Positions 1 through 5,033 of a stretch of 7,073 nucleotides of DNA are shown one piece after another. Location: positions 1-7,073 of the forward strand of contig CAKUWD010000152.1 in the NCBI GenBank assembly GCA_934699065.1, given 5' to 3'. The notes under the pieces are model-generated. The model made no database searches. It was not told where the DNA came from and was given only the letters and a program-made list of their open reading frames with translations. The stretch comes from an uncultured Treponema sp. Lineage in GTDB: Bacteria; Spirochaetota; Spirochaetia; Treponematales; Treponemataceae. The position numbers and the translations under genes are program-made. Every line of letters starts with the position of its first letter. The first letter of the stretch is position 1.

Positions 1-875
1 CAATCAAGGCTTTTGCTCCTGATATTAAGGTTATTGCCGCTTGGCGCGATGACAAATGGAATATGGACAGCCGCGAAGCAGAAATCAAATATCTCGAAGA
101 CCGCGGTCTCGAAGTTCCAATGAAAAAAGACCAGTCTTACTCACGCGACGAGAACATCTGGCACCTCAGCCACGAAGGTCTTGAGCTCGAAAAGACAGAA
201 AACGAGCCAAACTACAAGCACATGCTTAAAAATACAACTGTTCCGGAGGAAGCTCCAAACGACGGTGAATATGTAACCATCGACTTTGAAAAGGGGATTC
301 CTGTAGGACTCAACGGTAAAAAGATGAACGCTCTTGACCTCTTAAACGAACTCAACGTTATCGGTGGTCGCAATGGTGTTGGTCTTGTAGACATCTGCGA
401 AAACCGCTTTGTTGGTATGAAGAGCCGTGGTGTTTATGAAACACCGGGTGGAGCAATTCTTTACTTTGCTCACAGAATGATGGATCACATCTGTCTTGAC
501 CGCGAAACTTACCACTACAAGCAGCAGGTAAGCCTCCGCATGGCAGAGCTTATCTACGAAGGAAAGTGGTTTACAACTCTTATGGATTCCTGCATGGCCT
601 TTATGGACAAGGCAGAAGAAACTGTAACTGGTTGGGCAAAGGTTAAGGTAGTGAAGGGTGCAATTCGTGGTGCAGGTTCTGGTTCTAAGTACAGCCTCTA
701 CAATGAATCAATTGCTTCATTCACAACCGGTGAGCTTTACAACCACAAGGATGCACAGGGCTTCATTACACTTGCAGGACTTCCATTGAAAGTTCGCGCT
801 ATGATGGAGCAGAGTGTTGGTGAAGGCCAGGCAATTGCCGAGAGCAAGAACCTGAAAAAGAGACCTACTGAGTAG
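1..875 (+). CDS. argG: Argininosuccinate synthase, C-terminal part (5' end outside window)
   Basis: This cytosolic enzyme joins citrulline and aspartate using ATP to make argininosuccinate, the penultimate step of arginine synthesis. The reading frame is already open at base 3 and gives 290 residues to a TAG stop. The family is usually about 400 residues, so roughly the first 110, including the ATP-pyrophosphatase loop, lie left of the window. Family hallmarks, numbered from the first visible codon, are IAAWRDDKWN near 11-20, SRDENIWHLSHEG at 47-59, and the conserved block GRNGVG...ENRFVGMKSRGVYETPGG at about 122-150. YEGKWF and a C-terminal SLYNESIASF segment follow. The DENxWHxSxEG form suggests the roughly 400-residue Bacillus-like subtype. 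Codon use is richer in C/G third positions (CTC, CGC, AAC) than in the AT-rich genes to the right, which may reflect high expression. The gene ends two bases before a large palindrome and converges on the phosphatase gene. The start and promoter are not visible. Confidence 0.96.
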   Translation, partial: IKAFAPDIKVIAAWRDDKWNMDSREAEIKYLEDRGLEVPMKKDQSYSRDENIWHLSHEGLELEKTENEPNYKHMLKNTTVPEEAPNDGEYVTIDFEKGIPVGLNGKKMNALDLLNELNVIGGRNGVGLVDICENRFVGMKSRGVYETPGGAILYFAHRMMDHICLDRETYHYKQQVSLRMAELIYEGKWFTTLMDSCMAFMDKAEETVTGWAKVKVVKGAIRGAGSGSKYSLYNESIASFTTGELYNHKDAQGFITLAGLPLKVRAMMEQSVGEGQAIAESKNLKKRPTE

Positions 876-876
876 C

Positions 877-960
877 GTGGTTTCGATACGATGCTGCGCA
901 TCACTCAACCACCAGCGATAAAAGGGTGGTTGAGTAGCCCGAAGGGCGTATCGAAACTAC
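877..960. repeat. Palindromic cloverleaf-folding intergenic element
   Basis: The outer arms 877-890 and 947-960 pair over 14 positions (13 Watson-Crick plus one G-T). Inside them lie three further hairpins. ATGC 891-894 pairs with GCAT 898-901. ACTCAACCACC 903-913 pairs perfectly with 925-935 around an 11-base loop. CCC 938-940 pairs with GGG 944-946 around GAA. Together they make a four-way, cloverleaf-like fold on either strand. The element starts one base after the argG stop and ends eight bases before the stop of the opposing gene, so it is nearly the whole intergenic spacer. Arms of the type GTTTCGATACG with CTCAACCACC resemble dispersed REP-like intergenic repeats that I recall from several bacterial genomes. 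With only one copy in this window, dispersal is inference. Bidirectional termination is the simplest role. Confidence 0.85.
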
Positions 961-980
961 CGTTTATCTTATTTCTTTTT
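877..980 (+). terminator. Probable argG transcription terminator formed by the palindrome
   Basis: The strong stem at 877-960 is followed on the + strand by a T-rich run at 963-980, with TTTTT at 976-980. Two convergent genes end against it. On the - strand the bases after the stem are less T-rich (a TTTTT at about 856-860 of the opposite strand, inside argG), so termination of the phosphatase transcript there is less certain. The T-rich stretch starts a few bases after the stem, so this is not a textbook intrinsic terminator. Confidence 0.45.
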
Positions 981-2348
981 AAGAATTATAATAGTTATAT
1001 CATCCTTCTGCGGTTCATTGCCAATGAAGGTAAGAATGTCACTTACGATGCAGTTTACCTGTGTCGTAAGTGGTCTGTCTGCATTTCTGAAAATCGATTT
1101 TAATAATCTGTCTTTTCCAAAATCTTCACCCTGTGCATTTGTCGCTTCGGTTGCACCATCTGTAAAGAAAATTAATTCATCACCACGCTGCATTTCTACG
1201 GAATGGGTAACAAAGTTTGTCGGAATATCAGGTAAGCCGATTGCTCCAAAAGCGGTGTTGTCATCTTCAATAAAATATGCTGAATCTTCTTTTGCACTAT
1301 AGAAAATAGGCATTGAGTGTCCGGCATTAACAAATTCAACTTTAGAATTATTCATTCGTGTAAGAATACCGGTAAGATAGTTTTCAATATTACCTTTTTC
1401 TTTAATATAACGAATATTGATACGGTCAATAATTGATTTGAGCTTATCACCCTGCCCATTATTAAATTCCTGGAAAATGATATTTTTAACAAGCATTGTA
1501 ACGAGACCTGATGCAATACCATGTCCAGAAACATCAAAAATACCTATGCCGTCAAGTATATTTCCATTACTGTAAATATCAAGAAAGTCACCAGAAATAC
1601 CTGCCATTGGTTTATTGTAGTATGAAATAGCCCAGTCATCATAAATTGTTTCATTATGCTTAAAGAAACTCTGCTGAACTACCTGTGCAAGCTGGAGTTC
1701 GTTTTCAATATTTTCCTTATATTCATGTTCACTTCGATGATGTAAATAATTGTCTTTTTCAGTTGCCCAGCGCTTGAAGGAAAGAAAGTAAAGAATGAGA
1801 ACAAAAATGACAGAATCCATTGAAATAAACAAAGAATACTCTTTTGTAATACGGGTCATAAGTGCTACAGAAGCAACAGTGATTATAGGAGTAAATACAG
1901 CAGGTGATATATCAAAAAAAATTGGGAAATTTACAGTGATACAGGCATAAACTACCATTGCATTAAAAGTATTCTTTTCATAAAAAAGAATGAACATAGG
2001 ATAAACCATCAGATATAAGAAAAGAAAATATGTTGGCAGCATTTTTACAAAAGATCGTACAAAGTTTATTTTTTTTAGCTTTGCAGAGGCGATTATACAA
2101 ACAAAGCCAAATACAACATATTCACCAAAATAAATAAAACGGGGAATAGATTCTAGATAATGTCCTTTATTTAGAATAAGAAGAGAAATCAGACCGAAAA
2201 ATCCAAGAATGATAAGCATAATCTGGGCTTTAAACATAGTAGCCAGATTTCTGTCTGCCATAATCAGCTTACATTCTTCTGGAGTCCGGTATTTTTTTTC
2301 AAGAAAGTTATAAATCTTTCTATATATATTTTCTTTATTTCCTTTCAT
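969..2348 (-). CDS. Six-helix membrane protein with PP2C/SpoIIE (RsbU-like) serine phosphatase domain
   Basis: This is a predicted inner-membrane protein phosphatase of 459 residues from the ATG at 2348. The N-terminal half carries about six hydrophobic helices (near residues 41-59, 71-89, 104-123, 128-145, 148-165 and 172-191). A charged helical linker at 195-230 contains ENELQLAQVVQQSF, the usual lead-in to SpoIIE phosphatase domains. The metal-binding motifs are present: SGDFLD at 252-257 (usually GGDxxD), DVSGHG at 272-277, NAGH at 341-344, TDGATEA at 396-402 and DDITI near 449-453. The family dephosphorylates phosphoserine on anti-sigma-factor antagonists, so a role in a partner-switching pathway is likely, with the membrane part as a possible sensor. 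No antagonist, anti-sigma or sigma gene is visible here. A TTG start at 2366 would add six residues, but it abuts a promoter, and the ATG has AGGA at a good distance. The gene lies 90 bases downstream of murA and could be read both from murA and from its own promoter. The specific partner is unknown. Confidence 0.9.
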   Translation of the reverse strand: MKGNKENIYRKIYNFLEKKYRTPEECKLIMADRNLATMFKAQIMLIILGFFGLISLLILNKGHYLESIPRFIYFGEYVVFGFVCIIASAKLKKINFVRSFVKMLPTYFLFLYLMVYPMFILFYEKNTFNAMVVYACITVNFPIFFDISPAVFTPIITVASVALMTRITKEYSLFISMDSVIFVLILYFLSFKRWATEKDNYLHHRSEHEYKENIENELQLAQVVQQSFFKHNETIYDDWAISYYNKPMAGISGDFLDIYSNGNILDGIGIFDVSGHGIASGLVTMLVKNIIFQEFNNGQGDKLKSIIDRINIRYIKEKGNIENYLTGILTRMNNSKVEFVNAGHSMPIFYSAKEDSAYFIEDDNTAFGAIGLPDIPTNFVTHSVEMQRGDELIFFTDGATEATNAQGEDFGKDRLLKSIFRNADRPLTTQVNCIVSDILTFIGNEPQKDDITIIILKKK

Positions 2349-2354
2349 TTTAAT

Positions 2355-2358
2355 TCCT
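2355..2358 (-). promoter_or_regulatory. Shine-Dalgarno AGGA deciding the phosphatase start
   Basis: AGGA on the - strand lies six bases before the ATG at 2346-2348. The alternative in-frame TTG at 2364-2366 has only A/T-rich promoter-like sequence before it and no Shine-Dalgarno. This favours the ATG. Confidence 0.7.
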
Positions 2359-2374
2359 GATGCCAAATTATATA

Positions 2375-2403
2375 ATTTTACAATGTCATTCAGGAATTTT
2401 CAA
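2375..2403 (-). promoter_or_regulatory. Sigma-70-type promoter for the phosphatase gene
   Basis: On the - strand, TTGAAA (2398-2403) and TAAAAT (2375-2380) are separated by exactly 17 bases, and each matches consensus at five of six positions. The predicted start point is near 2368, giving a leader of about 20 bases with the AGGA inside it. An overlapping TATAAT at 2367-2372 has no acceptable -35. No clear terminator hairpin separates this promoter from the murA stop at 2439, so readthrough from the pepT-murA operon is also possible. Confidence 0.6.
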
Positions 2404-2438
2404 CTTAATGATTGTAATAAATCACTTATATCAAATTT

Positions 2439-3722
2439 TTATTCTACATCAACCTTTTGAATTTTTGCGCCAAGTTTTTGAAGCTGGCCTACAAGGTCTT
2501 CGTATCCGCGTTCAATCTGATAAACATTACTGATACGGCTGGTTCCGTGAGCACACATAGCAGCAATTACCATAGCCATTCCTGCTCTGATATCAGGAGA
2601 AACAAGGTGATCACCGTGAAGCATGCTTGGACCACATACAACGGCACGGTGAGGGTCGCAGAGGGTAATTTTTGCGCCCATGGAAATCAGTTTATCTACA
2701 AAGAACATTCGGCTTTCGAACATTTTTTCAAAAATCAAAACTGTTCCGTTTACCTGGGTTGCAGTTACAGTCATAATTGATGTAAGGTCGGCAGGGAATC
2801 CTGGCCACGGCATGTCGTCGATTTTTGGAATTGCGTTTCCAAGGTCGTCATTTACCTTAAGCTCCTGTGTGTTAGGAACTGTCAGTTCGTCGCCTTTTAT
2901 GCTCCAGCTGATTCCAAGTTTTGCAAAGCTGTATTTGAGAGGGCGCATTTCTTCTGCGCGTACGCCTTTGATTGTGATCTTTCCTTTTGTAGCGGCTGCC
3001 ATACCAATGTATGAGCCGATTTCAATATAATCAGGTCCGATTGTAAACTCACAGCCATGAAGTTTTTTTACACCGGTAATGTGAAGAATATTACTTCCAA
3101 TTCCTGTGATTTTTGCACCCATAGCAACCAGCATCTTACAGATATCCTGAACATGTGGTTCGCTTGCACAGTTCTGTAGAATTGTTTCGCCTTCAGAGAG
3201 GGCAGCGGCCATAACGGCATTTTCTGTAGCAGTTACAGATGCTTCATCAAGGAAGATATCTGCGCCAACGAGTTTAGTTGCAGAAAATTCAAAGCGTCCG
3301 TTTACATGTATGTTTGCTCCAAGAGCTTTTAGGGCAAGGAAGTGAGTGTCAACACGGCGGCGGCCTATAACGTCACCACCGGGAGGAGTCATCTGGCATT
3401 TTCCCTTGCTTGCAAGAAGGGGGCCCGCAAAAACGATGGAACCGCGAACCTTTTTTGTAAGGTCGCTTGGAAGCTCTGTAGTTTTTATTTTATCGCACTG
3501 GATTTTCCAGTTGTGCTTGCTTAATTTTTCAACCTTTGCACCAAGAGATTTTAAGATTTCAAACATTACGTTTGTATCCTGAATCTCCGGGATGTTATGA
3601 AGGATAACCGGTTCGTCGGTCATAAGAGTTGCCGCAATACAAGGCAAGGCTGCGTTTTTGTTTCCGCTTGCTGTAACTGTCCCCTGAATAGGATATCCAC
3701 CCTCAATTACATATTCGTGCAT
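2439..3722 (-). CDS. murA: UDP-N-acetylglucosamine 1-carboxyvinyltransferase, Asp-type active site
   Basis: MurA transfers enolpyruvate from PEP to UDP-GlcNAc in the cytoplasm, the first committed step of peptidoglycan synthesis. The 427 residues match the usual family length of about 420. SGNKNAALP at 19-27 gives the Lys22/Asn23 pair. The active-site loop PPGGDVIGRRRVD (113-125) follows RGSIVFAGPLLAS. FPADLTS near residue 310 holds the general acid/base aspartate, SPDIRAG follows, and the end carries QIERGYE and LGAKI. The loop residue that is Cys115 in E. coli is Asp117 here (GAC, complement of 3372-3374). Asp at this position is active and fosfomycin-insensitive in other bacteria. The ATG shares its A with the pepT TAA stop. 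AAGGTG (complement of 3728-3733), inside the end of pepT, is five bases upstream, so translation is probably coupled. MurZ-type paralogues are an alternative name, but only this copy is visible. Confidence 0.96.
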   Translation of the reverse strand: MHEYVIEGGYPIQGTVTASGNKNAALPCIAATLMTDEPVILHNIPEIQDTNVMFEILKSLGAKVEKLSKHNWKIQCDKIKTTELPSDLTKKVRGSIVFAGPLLASKGKCQMTPPGGDVIGRRRVDTHFLALKALGANIHVNGRFEFSATKLVGADIFLDEASVTATENAVMAAALSEGETILQNCASEPHVQDICKMLVAMGAKITGIGSNILHITGVKKLHGCEFTIGPDYIEIGSYIGMAAATKGKITIKGVRAEEMRPLKYSFAKLGISWSIKGDELTVPNTQELKVNDDLGNAIPKIDDMPWPGFPADLTSIMTVTATQVNGTVLIFEKMFESRMFFVDKLISMGAKITLCDPHRAVVCGPSMLHGDHLVSPDIRAGMAMVIAAMCAHGTSRISNVYQIERGYEDLVGQLQKLGAKIQKVDVE

Positions 3723-4951
3723 TATTTCACCTTTTGAGTTAATAAGTTAATTAATACATCGGCACATTTAGCGCACTGGTTAAGAGAAAGCCATTCATTT
3801 CTTGAATGAAATTCATGGGCCCCGGTAAAGATGTTTGGAGTAGGAATTCCCAGCTCTGTAAGACGTGAACCGTCTGTTCCGCCGCGAATAGGCTGTTTTT
3901 TTGCCTTTACACCAGAATCTTCATAAGCTTTTTCAAGACGTGCCAGAATTTCAGGATGCTGATCCAGTTTTTCCTTCATGTTAAGATACTGCTGCTTAAA
4001 GTTCAGCTCATAAGTACCGCCTAGTTTTGAAACTACAGCGTCGGCAGCATTTTTTATGATTTCCTTTTCTTTTTCGATTTCTTCTATACTAAAAGAACGA
4101 AGCAGCATTTCTACGTTAGAGCTTTCTATTGTGCCCGAGATTTCCATAGGTGCAATGAAGCCCTGGTAGTTTTCTGTGGTTTCAGGCGCCATGTTGCGTG
4201 GTAATTCGGAAACAAAGGCACTTGCAAGTTTTACTGCATTTACCATTCCGCCGGCTTTTGCGCTGCCAGTGTGACAAGCCTTGCCGGTAAACTTTACACA
4301 AGCGGCCCAGGCATTAAAGCATTCAGCTTCAAGCTCTCCTTCATCGCCACCGTCTGCAGTAACTGCAAAATCAGCTTTAAGAATATTCAGTGGAACCTTG
4401 TCCATGCCATGACCTGTTTCTTCATCCGGACTGAACATTACTTCAATAGGACCGTGTTTCAGGTTTTCATCTTCATAATGATTCATAAGATATTCAACTG
4501 CTGCCATGATTGCAGAAACTCCAGCTTTGTCATCAGCGCCAAGCAGGGTAGTGCCATCAGATTTTACTATAGTATCAGCTTCGCCGGTAGGAGACTCTTC
4601 AGCCGAAAGGATGGAAATTACAGGCTTAACGTTTTCTCCAGTAACTTCATCAACAGTATCCATATGAGCCATGAGTAGAATTGTCGGATACTTTTTGCGT
4701 TCTTCAACATCAATAATATTTGAATCTATTTTTGCTACAACGTAACAGTAATCTGTAAGATATACATTTCGAGTACCAAGATTACGAAGTTCCTTTACCA
4801 GCACCTTTGCAATATCCCACTGCTTCTCGGTAGAAGGAAAAACGCCGTTGTCCGCAGCCTTACCGTTACTCTCCGACCAGATTTTCACATACCGGCAGAA
4901 ACGGTCTAATAATTTGTTTTCTTCTTCTTTGTTTCCATATATGTAATTCAT
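3722..4951 (-). CDS. pepT: Peptidase T (tripeptide aminopeptidase, M20 zinc peptidase)
   Basis: PepT is a cytosolic di-zinc enzyme that removes the N-terminal residue of tripeptides, completing peptide breakdown. From the ATG at 4951 it has 409 residues, essentially the length of E. coli PepT (408). Visible metal and catalytic motifs are AHMDTV (His96, Asp98), LLGADDKAG around 137-144, PDEETG around 175-180, TADGG (Asp200), RGGTDGSRL at 356-364 and GAHEFHSRNEW with His379. The dimerisation domain lies between TADGG and RGGTDG. An upstream in-frame ATG at 4996 would add 15 residues (MTSLIFVNQNNILSL) that do not fit the family start, lacks a Shine-Dalgarno and lies upstream of the likely promoter. 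The 4951 start also lacks a Shine-Dalgarno, but it coincides with the predicted transcription start, suggesting a leaderless mRNA. The gene is the first of an operon with murA, overlapping it by one base. Confidence 0.94.
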   Translation of the reverse strand: MNYIYGNKEEENKLLDRFCRYVKIWSESNGKAADNGVFPSTEKQWDIAKVLVKELRNLGTRNVYLTDYCYVVAKIDSNIIDVEERKKYPTILLMAHMDTVDEVTGENVKPVISILSAEESPTGEADTIVKSDGTTLLGADDKAGVSAIMAAVEYLMNHYEDENLKHGPIEVMFSPDEETGHGMDKVPLNILKADFAVTADGGDEGELEAECFNAWAACVKFTGKACHTGSAKAGGMVNAVKLASAFVSELPRNMAPETTENYQGFIAPMEISGTIESSNVEMLLRSFSIEEIEKEKEIIKNAADAVVSKLGGTYELNFKQQYLNMKEKLDQHPEILARLEKAYEDSGVKAKKQPIRGGTDGSRLTELGIPTPNIFTGAHEFHSRNEWLSLNQCAKCADVLINLLTQKVK

Positions 4952-4958
4952 AAGCGAG

Positions 4959-4987
4959 AGTATATTATTTTGATTGACAAAAATCAA
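4959..4987 (-). promoter_or_regulatory. pepT-murA promoter, probably giving leaderless mRNA
   Basis: On the - strand, TTGATT (4982-4987) and TATACT (4959-4964) are separated by 17 bases. They match consensus at four and five of six positions. Counting the last base of the -10 as position -7 puts +1 at about 4951-4952, on or one base before the A of the ATG that best fits the PepT N-terminus. No ribosome-binding sequence lies between. Confidence 0.6.
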
Positions 4988-4995
4988 ACTTGTCA
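4969..4995. promoter_or_regulatory. Two overlapping inverted repeats in the divergent promoter region (candidate operator)
   Basis: TTTGATT (4969-4975) is a perfect inverted copy of AATCAAA (4982-4988) with six bases between. TGACAA (4975-4980) is an inverted copy of TTGTCA (4990-4995) with nine bases between. Both overlap the -35 boxes of the two divergent promoters, where a dimeric regulator would affect both directions. No regulator gene is nearby. Short AT-rich inverted repeats arise by chance, so this is tentative. Confidence 0.35.
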
Positions 4996-5003
4996 TGGAT
5001 AAT
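4974..5003 (+). promoter_or_regulatory. Sigma-70-type promoter for the secreted repeat protein
   Basis: A perfect TTGACA at 4974-4979 is followed after 18 bases by GATAAT at 4998-5003. The predicted start is near 5010, giving a leader of about 24 bases that includes the GGAGGAG ribosome site. Its -35 lies inside the spacer of the leftward pepT promoter, so the two cannot be occupied at once. Confidence 0.65.
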
Positions 5004-5022
5004 TAAAATTATATTTTTAGTC

Positions 5023-5029
5023 GGAGGAG
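5023..5029 (+). promoter_or_regulatory. Strong Shine-Dalgarno GGAGGAG
   Basis: This near-perfect anti-16S match lies four bases before the ATG at 5034. It fixes the start of the secreted protein and contrasts with the lack of any such site before pepT. Confidence 0.85.
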
Positions 5030-5033
5030 ATTT

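Noticed and set aside
877..960. tRNA gene suggested by the cloverleaf shape.
   Set aside because: The outer stem is 14 bp rather than 7, the loops are far too small, and there is no anticodon arm, T-loop consensus or CCA end. Both strands fold equally.
891..1103. 70-codon open frame on the + strand across the palindrome and the phosphatase 3' end.
   Set aside because: It is antisense to a well-supported gene, starts inside the hairpin element, has no ribosome site and shows no family resemblance.
2349..2366. TTG start for the phosphatase gene, adding six residues.
   Set aside because: It abuts a TATAAT-like sequence, has no ribosome site and would place the good AGGA inside the coding region. 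The ATG at 2348 is better supported.
2367..2438. Terminator between murA and the phosphatase gene.
   Set aside because: The sequence is AT-rich with no stable hairpin followed by a T run, so I do not call one.
4952..4996. Longer pepT start at the ATG at 4996 (424 residues).
   Set aside because: The extra 15 residues do not fit the family N-terminus, no Shine-Dalgarno precedes that ATG, and the best promoter lies downstream of it. The 4951 start gives the normal family length.
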